Shown here: in pieces, positions 1 to 10,639 of the stretch
Layout: every line of letters starts with the position of its first letter
Position numbering within the stretch: the first letter of the stretch is position 1
Source: Muribaculaceae bacterium
GTDB taxonomy: Bacteria; Bacteroidota; Bacteroidia; Bacteroidales; Muribaculaceae
DNA: 64,000 nucleotides
Reading direction: 5' to 3'
Assembly (NCBI GenBank): GCA_017396945.1
Contig: JAFQKI010000016.1
Coordinates: forward strand, 1 to 64,000
Position numbers and translations under genes: made by a program
Notes under the pieces: model-generated
What the model was told of the DNA's origin: nothing
The model's input: only the letters and a program-made list of their open reading frames with translations
Database searches by the model: none

Positions 1-289
1 AGAAACTTTCCCCCAATCCACCAAATTTTTTATCCCCTTTTTTCAGCAAATTTTATGAAAATTTTATCGCGTTTAGAGATTAAACCCTGGCTCACAACAT
101 TTTAAACCCCTAAAAATTTTATGTTGTAAAACATGTTTTTTTTGAGAGAGCCATCCCTGAGAGAGAAGCAGAGACCTCACTCCTTATTTTTTCCAAATTA
201 TCATTCTTACCGGAATGACATACAAGCATCCATTATTACATACCAGGTTTTACCCATAGGAAGGCACGGAGGGGGGGCTGAACAAACCG

Positions 290-647
290 CATTGCGAAGC
301 AATGGTTAACTGGTAGCCGGGTTTTGCCATTAGGCAAAGCCCAGTAAGAATCGGAATAAAAATGACAATCTGAAAGATTGATTAATTAATGTTTCTTCCA
401 GAAACACAACCTTTTATGACAATCAAAACCATATTTTGCCGTCGGCAAAACACGGCTATCGATAAAGCATTGTTTCACAATGTGCTTTGACCAACAATGT
501 GCTATCGGTTAATTTTTGTTTCACAATGCGGTTTGATCAACCTTGTGCTACCAATAAATTATTGCTTTGCAAAACATGGTTAGATAGGCTTTTGCACAAG
601 ATTTTATCATCCATTGCTCAAGGGCAATATCCCATGCCGGAGGCATG
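290..647. repeat. Cluster of ten mini-hairpins with 2-6 nt loops
   Basis: Short perfect inverted repeats follow one another: CATTGC-gaa-GCAATG (290-304), TTTGCC-atta-GGCAAA (323-338), CAATCT-gaa-AGATTG (366-380), GTTTCT-tcc-AGAAAC (391-405), TTTTGCC-gtc-GGCAAAA (434-450), CATTGT-ttc-ACAATG (468-482), TTGT-ttc-ACAA (516-526), TTGC-ttt-GCAA (562-572), ATTGC...GCAAT (613-628) and CATGCC-gga-GGCATG (633-647). The stem sequences differ but the architecture, 4-7 bp with mostly 3-nt loops, is constant. No family is recognised. Confidence 0.65.
471..608. repeat. Degenerate 46-bp tandem repeat, about three units
   Basis: Units begin at 471, 517 and 563, exactly 46 bp apart. Units 1 and 2 match at 36 of 46 positions without gaps, and both open with TGTTTCACAATG and carry TTTGA, CAAC and TGTGCTA blocks at the same offsets. 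The third unit keeps the opening hairpin as TGCTTTGCAA and then diverges. Each unit start forms a small stem with a 3-base loop (ACA/TGT or GCA/TGC types). No coding sense is apparent. The origin is unknown; it could be a decayed intergenic repeat family. Confidence 0.7.
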
Positions 648-862
648 ATATCACATATTAACCGACCGTAAGTGAGCGACAGCAAGCACCACGACCGGAA
701 ATCCACAACACAAACCGCATTTGAAGAATGTAATTTCGATATAGCCTCATGTGAACCGGCACGCTCTCCCCTATCCCCCGCGACGTCACCGCCCAATAAA
801 GCGAATGGGCATTATCTCTCGACAACGCCCACCATTGCATATAATTATTGTTTTTATCTACG

Positions 863-3800
863 TTATTTCTTTATGAATTTAATCGGAGTTTGGTTATTTA
901 CCACTACTATGTAGTGACCTGAGGCAAGGTCATCGGCATTAATGGCAATCATAAACTCGCCATTGCATGAAATGCTCTTAACCGCCACTCCGGCCTCATT
1001 GAAAATCACAACATTTTCGAGAGCTACCGGCGACTCTACATTAAGCATTGTCTCAACCGGCACAGGATAAACTTTGAGCCCTCCACTCATCGCATCTTCA
1101 ATACCTGTTATAATCGAACCGGCCTCAACTGTCGCCGACACGGTTTCGCTCAATTTACTTGCTGCGGTCGCCTCACTCGCATAAACGGCGGTAACGGTAT
1201 ATTTCCATGTCGATGGGTCATTGACACCATTTGTATATGTGCCGTCATCTACAATATGATACCACAAAGCTGTACTTGCATGAGCCGACGCTTCCTCAAA
1301 CTTGGCTTCATTATTTGCGAAATCATAGTCTCCGGGGACTACATCATAAAGACCTCCCGATGTGGGTCGACCATCCACCATCAAGTCAAAGTTTTCTACC
1401 GGCACTACAGCTCTCGCGTTGTCGGATGTCGTAGCCGAGATAGCATAATATGAAACCGGCTCGGTAGTTTCATCGTGGTTGATATTAATTTCGACACGAT
1501 AAACATCAACGGGAACACCTTGATTATCCCAAACACCATCAAAACCATCTTCCGACATCATATCGCTATGAGCAACCGACACTTGAACAGCAAGTGCTTT
1601 AGGATCATAATCGCGTATATCGCGGTCGGTTGTTTTTTCACTCTCATGCATATCACCCTCGTCCAACACATTCACATAGTTAACAGACACCGCTGATTCA
1701 TAAATATCTCCACGTACAAGATCGGGGTGAGACAATCTGAAGCAACCATTACGCTCCACTCCGTCAACATCCTCATAAACCACTGCCGAGTATATTCCCG
1801 AACCGCTACCGGTCGATGTTGAGCCATTGAGATTGCGAGTATAAGAGTAATCACCATTGGGACTGATTGTATAGGTCCACACATCGGTTCCAGCTTCGTT
1901 TTTAAATGTATAGGTGTAGTCCTTAACTCTATAGTTTACATTTCCCGAAGATGTCGTTTCTCCATTAATTGCCACACCAAATACAGCAGCGCCATCATAA
2001 CTTTTCAAATCGCCAGATGGATTATTGGTTGTTTCCTGACAGTTTGACTTAATCTGTAAATCGACAGGCGTCGGAGGGAAATAGTTATTGGGTAGCAAGC
2101 GATACTTAGCAAAACGCACACCGGGAATGTATTGATAGATATATACACAATCGGCCTCGCCAGGGTCGCTGAAATTAATTCCCAATTCAGCCTCACCATC
2201 AACCTTACCAAGCACGGCATAAATCCAGTTACCATTGGCATCGCTATATTGATTATCTTCCAACTCTTCTTGAGTCACCTGCGCTACCGGAATGTGCTTT
2301 GTCAAATCGGCATAAAGCGCATCTTGCATAATGGGCTGTTGCATCTCATCGACCTCAGCATCGCCATTGGCATCATATTTTACACGGTCTCCCATTGAGA
2401 TATAGAAGTTACCCATGTTTTGTGAATATGTACATTGTGGAGTGATCAAGAAAATCTCATCATTAAACCCGATTGTGCAACCACCGGCATTATTTACACG
2501 ACCTTTGGTGTCATAAATCGTCCTTTGAACATCTGTAAGGTCATTAGGATTATTGTTGGGATTGATATTGGCATAGACACGGCTACGAAGGTTAAAAATA
2601 AAGTCATCGCGCCACTGCTCACTATAAGAATAAACAGGATTGCCATATCCATCGGTTCCGGTTTGTGTCTTCTTGAGATATTTCACCGGGAAAACATAGT
2701 TTTCATTGTTAGTCTCAAAATCGGCTCCGGTCAAACGATCCTTAAGGGTAATATCAACCTTATCAATAAGGGTAGCAGTAATTGTAGAAGTAGCGGTTCT
2801 TGTCAATTTGATTTTATTACAACGCTTCATTGCCGAACTTGACACCCATAGATATGCTTCGCCTCCAACCTTAGAGAGGTCTCCGGTCATATTGAAGTAT
2901 TCAACACGCCCATAATACACACTATGTAATGGATCTAGAGTATCGTAGGTGTCATAAATTTGACACTGTGTTAAATCCACCGTAATTGGAGTTTGATTAT
3001 ATGATCCATCTGCATTGCGTAAATATATAGCGCCAGCACCAAGTTCAAAATAATAGCTTAAACGAGTCGCAACCTCTGGCGTCGTAACCAATACAGGACC
3101 GGTAGCAGATTGCGATCCATACTGACGCACAAAGATATTACCGCCACCATCCATCGCAACCCCTACACTTCGACCCGAACCGACAGGATTAGCCCAACTT
3201 GTAGCATAGGTAGGAGTAGATGAAAGAATACCATTTTTACTAGCATCAAATACCACGACTCCACTTGTCTTATAGTCGGTAGTATATTGTTGCATTATGT
3301 ACCATTTACCCTTATAATAAACCCCTTGCTTATACTGCAATTTAGCACTCAAGTTGTCACAAATACCGCGAGGATTAACTTGACCGGAACCGGTCCCAAT
3401 CATATAGTTATAAATCTCCTCTACAGTATATGTTGTTTTATTGGGATTACGTTTCCCTACCGTTACAGTTCTTGGAGAATTTTCGGCAGTTTCAGTTTTC
3501 CCGATATAACAAGCCTCTATATAATATGAATGATCTCCAACAGGGACGTGAGCATCAAGGAAGTTATAATTACTGATAGGACCCTCATTGATTTTCACCC
3601 CATCGCGATATACATTATAAAAGTTTGGATCTTGACCATATCCTGGAGCCGACCAATAAATCTGGTTCTTTTGATATCCGTCATACTCCAATATAGCGGT
3701 CCACACAGGAGCAACAGGAAGAAACTCAGGAGTCAGAGTAACAGTAGAAGTAGATCCCAGAGAACCGCCACTTAACACCGGAGTTATACTAAACACATAA

Positions 3801-5242
3801 GTATAAGGGCACCACTTTCTATTTTCTACTACTTTAGATGAATATACCCAACGGAGGTTTTGAACACGGCACTTAAATTCAGTATCTGATTCAATTTCAG
3901 ATGCAGTTATCGTGCCATAATCATAATTATCCGTAACAGTCTCATTAGCACTATTAACATAAGTAGCTGCAGCAGTAATTTTATATCCGGTTGGAGTATA
4001 TTCGGTTGGTTTAGTCCATGTAAATACTGCATCTTGACGATTTGGAGCATCAGTTGTATTCACTTCCACTACTCCTTTAACGTTTTCCAATGGATCCATC
4101 ATTACATAGCTAATAGTATATTTAGCCAAGCCAGCTCCAGGAGCGTATGCATATATATCAACTTGAGTATCGCTAACCTTAACCGAATGGATCTGAGAAC
4201 CTATATTAGTAGAACCGGCAGAAACCGTTCCATAGGTTGGCTGAATAGTAGCAATTTTCACAGGAGACGCAACTCCATTTGTAATATCCAACAATTCAAA
4301 TTGAGTACTTTGATTAGAACTATTCAAACGAGTATTACGCACAAGCACTTTTTTACCATTCAACATAAAAATGTGTGCCCCGGTGCTCAAATAATTCGCA
4401 TTACTATCAGTAATACGCTTCCATGCCGAAATCCTTTTGTTATTCACATCAATAGTGACATCAAACATACCTGAAGTTTGTACAACCAACAAAGCCTTTA
4501 ATGCACTAAGATTTGACGTATCATAAAATTGAAGATAGTTTTCACTTGCAACTTTTGTTTCCAATTCTGCGGAACTTGTAAATTTCATTCCGGTAGAAAT
4601 CTCAATCTGCGTCGCTGTATAGGATGCACCTTGGTCGGTAGTCGGTTTCAGATTCGCCACCTTTTGAGCATAGATTTTCAACTCCGTAGAATTACTTGTA
4701 ACACCTGGAACAAACCACACATAACCACCTTGCGAACTTGTCACATCACCTGTAACATCAATAAACTTTACCGCCGGCATTGTTCCGGATGGCACAATAT
4801 AAGAATAATAATTTTGGTTCAATCTACCCCCATCAACAACTGTTCTAACTGCAAATTTTGTTGGGGCGGTGTTATATGCTTGACTTGGACCGGCTGTTCC
4901 TGCGGCTTGAAACACATAATTACCAGCATCGTCGAATGCATTGGCATATCCAGCAGTCTTCAATCCTGTTGAATAGAGATTATTCGTAGTCCCATTAATC
5001 ATATAATAACCTACATATCCACTCACCTGATTTGCCGTTGAGTTTCCACCAAGCACATAAGTATAACCATTAGGATGAACCGATGCTTTTTGAGCTCCAT
5101 ACGTAGGATTTGCAAATGTTGTTGTCCATACAGGCGTGGTGTTCACAGATATCCCGTTAACATTTACCACAGCTGCATTAGCCGATAATCCACAACAGAT
5201 GGATGCAACGATGCATAGTGCATTTAGAATAAGACGTTTCAT
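863..5242 (-). CDS. Giant secreted T9SS protein with two propeller-like modules and FnIII-like domains
   Basis: 1459 residues. A signal peptide lies at residues 1-23 (MKRLILNALCIVASICCGLSA). The C-terminal 75 or so residues are a type A T9SS sorting domain (K-V-Y-P-V-P-V...S-G-H-Y-I-V-V...I-K-F-I-K-K), so export across the outer membrane and surface attachment or release is expected. Residues about 36-380 and 610-1080 look like two copies of one module, with G-D-V/L signatures and the endings P-G-A-G-L-A-K-Y and P-G-V-R-F-A-K-Y. Between them, at about 385-610, are two fibronectin-III-like stretches. The same module occurs in the proteins at 7173, 59209 and 60782. No catalytic motif was recognised and the substrate is unknown. 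The start fits the signal peptide. The gene stands alone, with a -7 box at 5339-5346. Confidence 0.85.
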   Translation of the reverse strand: MKRLILNALCIVASICCGLSANAAVVNVNGISVNTTPVWTTTFANPTYGAQKASVHPNGYTYVLGGNSTANQVSGYVGYYMINGTTNNLYSTGLKTAGYANAFDDAGNYVFQAAGTAGPSQAYNTAPTKFAVRTVVDGGRLNQNYYSYIVPSGTMPAVKFIDVTGDVTSSQGGYVWFVPGVTSNSTELKIYAQKVANLKPTTDQGASYTATQIEISTGMKFTSSAELETKVASENYLQFYDTSNLSALKALLVVQTSGMFDVTIDVNNKRISAWKRITDSNANYLSTGAHIFMLNGKKVLVRNTRLNSSNQSTQFELLDITNGVASPVKIATIQPTYGTVSAGSTNIGSQIHSVKVSDTQVDIYAYAPGAGLAKYTISYVMMDPLENVKGVVEVNTTDAPNRQDAVFTWTKPTEYTPTGYKITAAATYVNSANETVTDNYDYGTITASEIESDTEFKCRVQNLRWVYSSKVVENRKWCPYTYVFSITPVLSGGSLGSTSTVTLTPEFLPVAPVWTAILEYDGYQKNQIYWSAPGYGQDPNFYNVYRDGVKINEGPISNYNFLDAHVPVGDHSYYIEACYIGKTETAENSPRTVTVGKRNPNKTTYTVEEIYNYMIGTGSGQVNPRGICDNLSAKLQYKQGVYYKGKWYIMQQYTTDYKTSGVVVFDASKNGILSSTPTYATSWANPVGSGRSVGVAMDGGGNIFVRQYGSQSATGPVLVTTPEVATRLSYYFELGAGAIYLRNADGSYNQTPITVDLTQCQIYDTYDTLDPLHSVYYGRVEYFNMTGDLSKVGGEAYLWVSSSAMKRCNKIKLTRTATSTITATLIDKVDITLKDRLTGADFETNNENYVFPVKYLKKTQTGTDGYGNPVYSYSEQWRDDFIFNLRSRVYANINPNNNPNDLTDVQRTIYDTKGRVNNAGGCTIGFNDEIFLITPQCTYSQNMGNFYISMGDRVKYDANGDAEVDEMQQPIMQDALYADLTKHIPVAQVTQEELEDNQYSDANGNWIYAVLGKVDGEAELGINFSDPGEADCVYIYQYIPGVRFAKYRLLPNNYFPPTPVDLQIKSNCQETTNNPSGDLKSYDGAAVFGVAINGETTSSGNVNYRVKDYTYTFKNEAGTDVWTYTISPNGDYSYTRNLNGSTSTGSGSGIYSAVVYEDVDGVERNGCFRLSHPDLVRGDIYESAVSVNYVNVLDEGDMHESEKTTDRDIRDYDPKALAVQVSVAHSDMMSEDGFDGVWDNQGVPVDVYRVEININHDETTEPVSYYAISATTSDNARAVVPVENFDLMVDGRPTSGGLYDVVPGDYDFANNEAKFEEASAHASTALWYHIVDDGTYTNGVNDPSTWKYTVTAVYASEATAASKLSETVSATVEAGSIITGIEDAMSGGLKVYPVPVETMLNVESPVALENVVIFNEAGVAVKSISCNGEFMIAINADDLASGHYIVVVNNQTPIKFIKK

Positions 5243-5338
5243 GGAAATTTCTCGATAAAAATGTTTTATGTTGTTATTTTGTTAATTTTCAGCAGATAAA
5301 TAAAATCACAAACAAGGCGATTTCATTTATGGTTTTGG

Positions 5339-5346
5339 CAAAATTA
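5339..5346 (-). promoter_or_regulatory. Promoter -7 box of the giant T9SS gene
   Basis: Read on the minus strand this is TAATTTTG, which matches the Bacteroidetes -7 consensus TANNTTTG. It lies about 97 bases upstream of the start at 5242. No clear TTTG was found at the expected -33 spacing, so the assignment is moderate. Confidence 0.45.
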
Positions 5347-5594
5347 CAACTTTTTTCACATTTACCCCTCCTAAAAAGGTTAATAATTACTAACTCTATT
5401 CAAAATATCGCAAAAAAACAGTGTATTATAGAGCAATCCCCCGAAATAAGTTATGTTACGCAATGGAAACAGGCAACATCAAAGAGTTCACCCATGAAAC
5501 TGCATATCCGACAGGAGATCGCTTTGACGACGATGTATGTATATGTTAATTTGCGCCCATGCAGGCGCATTTACCTTATCGACTTTTACCGTGG

Positions 5595-5641
5595 TCAACA
5601 ATGCACTATCTATCAATTATTACTTCGCAAAACATGGTAGA
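5595..5641. repeat. Dispersed copy of the 46-bp intergenic repeat
   Basis: Positions 5595-5638 align without gaps to 537-580, with 35 of 44 identities, including the shared run GCAAAACATGGT. A related hairpin-like sequence, CATT-A-T-TTC-A-A-AATG, follows at 5649-5663. The copy shows that the repeat at 471-608 is not confined to one locus. Confidence 0.6.
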
Positions 5642-5684
5642 GCATCAGCATTATTTCAAAATGCGCTTTGTGGTGAGATGCCCC

Positions 5685-5720
5685 AAAAAAACAGTGCCGA
5701 TGCAATTTGCATCGGCACTG
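5685..5720 (-). terminator. Rho-independent terminator of enolase
   Basis: A 13-bp perfect stem (arms 5692-5704 and 5708-5720, CAGTGCCGATGCA) has a 3-base loop. On the minus strand it is followed by seven T residues (5685-5691 as A on plus). It lies 30 bases after the enolase stop codon. Confidence 0.9.
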
Positions 5721-5750
5721 CCAATCAAAGCTTTATTACTTATGAAAAAA

Positions 5751-7043
<1,293 letters not shown>

Positions 7044-7107
7044 TCAGTTTACCTTAAGAACTTAGTAAAATATTTGATTTGATTATTTTCGTCTGAAAAT
7101 TCAAGTG

Positions 7108-7115
7108 CAAAGATA
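7108..7115 (-). promoter_or_regulatory. Promoter -7 box of eno
   Basis: The minus-strand sequence TATCTTTG matches TANNTTTG and is followed by GC, as in many Bacteroidales promoters. It lies 68 bases before the enolase ATG. An AT-rich tract lies upstream, but a well-spaced -33 TTTG is not clear. Confidence 0.6.
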
Positions 7116-7172
7116 CAAATTTTAATTCAAAATTTATAATTCATAATTCATAATTACTTCAAAATTTTTCAA

Positions 7173-10100
7173 TTAATTACGGATTATGACTTTCGACACT
7201 CTGTCGCCTTGTTTCTTGACATATATACCGGGGACGAGATTATCGGGCGACATCTTCACTCCTTGGAAGTTGAAATACTCAATAGTGGTCTCAACCTCTT
7301 CTGCCTCAAGATCATCAACACCGGTAATTCCCGCATCAACAATGTCATAGGCACACAAGCCATTGCCGGGAACATAGAGGAACAAGCGCACACGGTTTAA
7401 ATCCAATGGCAGATAGTCGGCCGACACACTATAGGTCTGACTAAACACGTTGCCAACACCATCTTGAGGGAGAGTCCAAAGTTGCTCCATGCCTGAATAT
7501 GTGAGGTCGGCAGTGGTTTTCACCACATTGAAACGATGAGTATAGTTGGTCAAGTGGTCATCATAGGCATAAACTATAAATGTGTTATTACCTAATGTAA
7601 AGAATGTGCCACCATTGTTATTATTGCCATTGGGAGCCATTGCAACATTTGCCAAGAATGAGCCTGAACGAGCACCGGTAGAGAAAGTGTATCGAGTAAG
7701 GTCGGTGCTTCCGCCATCGACAAACATATCATCAACAGTGACCGGAATGACACGAGGCGCAATGCCAAAGGCTGTAGCTTGTGATGGGTAGAACGATTTT
7801 ATGGTTTTCACCTCTTCGGTGTAACTACCGCCGGAGAATGTCCAACGCACAAGATCGGCAGAGTTGGCAGCCACGGCAAGAATAGTAAAGTTGCCGGTTG
7901 TAACATCTCCAACGATTGAGATATAGTCAAATCTACCTTGCGGAAGTTTGCTCGATTGAATGCGAGCGACTTCGGTCACATTACCGGTTTCCACATCCAC
8001 AAGATGCACGACCAAGGGGTTGTATTGCATCATGGTCAAGTTTGACACACAGATGTTTCCACTTGAGTCTTTTGTAACATTGTTTCCGGGATAATAGCCC
8101 ATTGTAGCCGCACTGCCAAGAGTAACACGACCTATATGCTCTCCTGTCAATGCACTGTATTTTTCAAGGAAGGCTGTTGCTGTAGAGCTATTGGCTGTGC
8201 GTCCCGACAAATACACATAGTCGCCAACCGCCACCATTGAGCGATTGTAGGTTCCATCGCCGGCAAAAACTATATTTCCAAAGTCCCCGCGCACCGAACG
8301 CATCCACGCGCTCTCAACCTGCAAGTTGCCGACATTGTCATATCCCGCCGGATCGGTCATTATCGTATAACCTGTCTCAAATTCTCCCAAGCCGATGTTG
8401 GTTATCGTGAACGTGCGAGTATCGGAAGGGGTGTCATTATATACCCCACCCTTTGAAATTATTCGCCAATAAAAGATCCCTTTCCCAATCTCGTGAGCGG
8501 AAACTATGGTGGTTGTGGTTCCCTCATGGAGTTTATCGACGTTTTTGTTTTTTACGATATTTGAGAAATCAGCCGATTTAGCGATCTGAAGCGTATATCC
8601 ATTAACATTGGCATCAGTCAATGTCCAAGAGAATGTGACCTCTTTTTCAAGTTCGGCGCCATTATCGGGAGACAAGAGCACGGCTTTAGGCGCAGCAGTT
8701 CTAACAGGAGCGGTAAATGTCGCCACATCGCTTGACGCCGATAGTTTGCCCGGTTGAAGCGACACGACTTTCCAATAATAAGTTTTTCCGCTTTCAAGAG
8801 TGGTGAGGTCGATAATAGTCGAATTAACAGTCAATCCGCTTTGACTATATGCCAAAGTGGAAAATGATTGGTCGGCAGAAATCTGCACGTCATAGGTGCC
8901 GTTCTCAATCACGCTCCACGAGAATGTTTGCGTCCACGAGGTGGCTGCGCCATTGACCGGAGCCGTAAGCGTCACCTTGTCGGCTTCCCCTTCGGGATAA
9001 TTGACATAGGCAATGGCATGTTCCTTACCAAAGCCATCATATACACACACCGCATACCAATAACCCGACTGAAGATTTGCCGGCAAAGAGTATGAGGGTG
9101 AATAGGTGACATTCAACAGATATTGCCCATCAATTCCGTCAGAGGTCATAGCGTCCTCATGAGTAACCGTCAAGGGAACTGCATAAACCGAGTAGCGGAT
9201 AATCGTATTTTTGTGAGGACCGGTTACCGCAGTCCACGACAATGTGCCATTGGTGTTAACCAGATTATTTACGGCGCTATATGCAGTAGTCGTTTTCCAA
9301 TCGACCTCCGGCACAAGGACCTTGTTGGGGAAACATTTTTCGGCAAGATAATCACCATGAGCGTCATACGTGCCACATAGATACTGAATGCTATAGAAAT
9401 TTGAGCCAAAGGCTTTTACCCCATTGGCTGCCGCATAGGTGCGCTGTTGAAGTATATTATCGACATGCTCATCCCAATGAGCCTGAGTGTTTCCAAGCTC
9501 CTCTTGATAGCCCATTGATTGCGCAAGGTCATAAACATTTATGCTGACGCTGCAATGCACGTTTTTAAAATGCGCGGCAAGACTATACCACCAATTTGAG
9601 ACGGTGCCAAACGGAGCCATTCTGTGATCATTGTGCCAATAAATCTGTGGAGACATGAAATCCACGATACCTTTATTCATCCACGATAGAGGGTCGGAAT
9701 AAAGTGACGTGTATTGGGTGTCATAGCCACCGGGCCATATCGATAGCCCATATTTACTCGCTGAAGCTCCGGCTGTTCCGGGAGGAGCAAGACCAAAACG
9801 CACTTCGGGACGTGTTTCTTGCACCATATTGTAAACGTCGGTAATCATTTTATCAACATTCTCACGACGCCAATCACCAATAGATAGTGACGTGCCACTG
9901 TTTTTCCACAATTGATAGTCGGGAGCCGATGAGTCTTCGGCAGTACCTCCGGTCGGATAAAAATAGTCGTCAAAAATCATACCCTCCACAGGATAATCTG
10001 TAATAATTTCCTTACACACCTTTACAATGTGATCGCGGGTTTCCTTAAGACCGGGATTTAACACCGTATATGAACCATTTGTTATGAGCCAGCCATTGTT

Positions 10101-10550
10101 TTTAACGGTTGTATCGAAATCGGTGTTCCATGTACTTGTTTTTCCTGTACTTGACCAACGATAGGGATTTACCCACGCATAGACCTCAATACCGCGTTTA
10201 TGGCACTCATCTACGACAAATTGCAATGGATCCCATCCGGGGTCGGCGCCACGAGTACCGGTCAGATAAGAGGACCATGGCTCGTAACTCGATTTATACA
10301 TGGCGTCACACATGCTGCGCACCTGGAAGCATATCGAAGTGAGGTTCATCTCCTCCATTTTGTCAATATAGGCAATAAGATCGGCCTTTTGCTGAGCGAT
10401 AACCGATGCCGAAGCACCCTTTTGTTTAGGCCAGTCGATATTGGCAACGGTGGCTATCCATGCCGAGCGAAACTCACGCTTAACTAAATCAGCGCCGGTC
10501 GCACCGGTCGCAACCACCAACATAATGGCTAAAAACAGCCATTTCTTCAT
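7173..10550 (-). CDS. GHL10-family secreted glycoside hydrolase with FnIII-like domains, propeller-like module and T9SS-type tail
   Basis: 1125 residues from the ATG at 10550, which begins a clear signal peptide (MKKWLFLAIMLVVATGATGA). The longer frame from 10610 starts at or before the predicted transcription start, so it is rejected; ATG 10559 is also possible. Residues about 25-400 match the glycosyl-hydrolase-like 10 (DUF187) TIM-barrel family: R-E-F-R-S-A-W-I-A-T-V-A-N-I-D-W-P near the start, then V-Y-A-W-V-N-P-Y-R and G-M-I-F-D-D-Y-F-Y-P. FnIII-like beta domains follow at about 430-720, then a propeller-like module at about 740-1050 shared with the proteins at 863, 59209 and 60782. The short tail ends G-I-Y-V-K-K-Q-G-D-R-V-S-K-V-I. 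It probably acts on glycan at the cell surface, but the substrate is not predictable here. Confidence 0.85.
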   Translation of the reverse strand: MKKWLFLAIMLVVATGATGADLVKREFRSAWIATVANIDWPKQKGASASVIAQQKADLIAYIDKMEEMNLTSICFQVRSMCDAMYKSSYEPWSSYLTGTRGADPGWDPLQFVVDECHKRGIEVYAWVNPYRWSSTGKTSTWNTDFDTTVKNNGWLITNGSYTVLNPGLKETRDHIVKVCKEIITDYPVEGMIFDDYFYPTGGTAEDSSAPDYQLWKNSGTSLSIGDWRRENVDKMITDVYNMVQETRPEVRFGLAPPGTAGASASKYGLSIWPGGYDTQYTSLYSDPLSWMNKGIVDFMSPQIYWHNDHRMAPFGTVSNWWYSLAAHFKNVHCSVSINVYDLAQSMGYQEELGNTQAHWDEHVDNILQQRTYAAANGVKAFGSNFYSIQYLCGTYDAHGDYLAEKCFPNKVLVPEVDWKTTTAYSAVNNLVNTNGTLSWTAVTGPHKNTIIRYSVYAVPLTVTHEDAMTSDGIDGQYLLNVTYSPSYSLPANLQSGYWYAVCVYDGFGKEHAIAYVNYPEGEADKVTLTAPVNGAATSWTQTFSWSVIENGTYDVQISADQSFSTLAYSQSGLTVNSTIIDLTTLESGKTYYWKVVSLQPGKLSASSDVATFTAPVRTAAPKAVLLSPDNGAELEKEVTFSWTLTDANVNGYTLQIAKSADFSNIVKNKNVDKLHEGTTTTIVSAHEIGKGIFYWRIISKGGVYNDTPSDTRTFTITNIGLGEFETGYTIMTDPAGYDNVGNLQVESAWMRSVRGDFGNIVFAGDGTYNRSMVAVGDYVYLSGRTANSSTATAFLEKYSALTGEHIGRVTLGSAATMGYYPGNNVTKDSSGNICVSNLTMMQYNPLVVHLVDVETGNVTEVARIQSSKLPQGRFDYISIVGDVTTGNFTILAVAANSADLVRWTFSGGSYTEEVKTIKSFYPSQATAFGIAPRVIPVTVDDMFVDGGSTDLTRYTFSTGARSGSFLANVAMAPNGNNNNGGTFFTLGNNTFIVYAYDDHLTNYTHRFNVVKTTADLTYSGMEQLWTLPQDGVGNVFSQTYSVSADYLPLDLNRVRLFLYVPGNGLCAYDIVDAGITGVDDLEAEEVETTIEYFNFQGVKMSPDNLVPGIYVKKQGDRVSKVIIRN

Positions 10551-10607
10551 TTTACACATAGATTTATTTTTGTTAGGTTGTTTTTTCGGTATTAATTGAA
10601 TTTGCCA

Positions 10608-10639
10608 CAAATTTAGTGATATTATTTAACAAAAACAAA
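10608..10639 (-). promoter_or_regulatory. Promoter of the GHL10 gene, overlapping the rplQ terminator
   Basis: On the minus strand a TTTG (-33, at 10636-10639) is spaced 20 bases from TAAATTTG (-7, at 10608-10615). The -33 box sits inside the left arm of the rplQ terminator stem. Transcription should start near 10601, which supports the ATG at 10550 for the downstream gene. Confidence 0.7.

Larger units (their letters stand above)
1..862. other. Non-coding region with small repeats and hairpins
   Basis: No convincing gene was seen in these 862 bases; the open frames are short, mutually overlapping and resemble no family. The left part (1-240) is AT-rich and contains an inverted repeat ACAACAT (94-100) with ATGTTGT (121-127), followed by a T run near 137-143, which may be the terminator of a gene outside the window. 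From 290 to 647 the sequence is packed with tiny hairpins, and from 471 a 46-bp unit is tandemly repeated. The stretch 650-862 has no recognisable element apart from a weak GCCCA/TGGGC inverted repeat near 793-812, just downstream of the minus-strand gene that ends at 863. Confidence 0.7.
5243..5684. other. Intergenic region with a dispersed repeat copy
   Basis: No credible gene was seen here; a 103-residue plus-strand frame at 5329-5640 lacks family resemblance and runs through promoter and repeat sequence. The region holds the promoter of the giant minus-strand protein at its left end and a diverged copy of the 46-bp repeat at 5595-5641. The enolase terminator follows on its right. Confidence 0.65.

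Noticed and set aside
471..608. CRISPR array
   Set aside because: The 46-bp periodicity has no conserved repeat alternating with unique spacers, and no cas genes were seen.
548..914. Three short overlapping frames on both strands
   Set aside because: They are mutually exclusive and lie across repeats; none has a domain or signal peptide.
863..5242. Polysaccharide-utilisation locus
   Set aside because: There is no SusC/SusD pair in the window; the beta-barrel at 50094 has no SusD partner and the enzymes are scattered.
5329..5640. 103-codon plus-strand frame in the intergenic region
   Set aside because: It runs through the promoter of the giant gene and the repeat copy and has no protein-like pattern.
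10551..10610. Twenty extra N-terminal codons of the GHL10 protein
   Set aside because: They lie in front of a perfect signal peptide and overlap the -7 box, so they are not translated.
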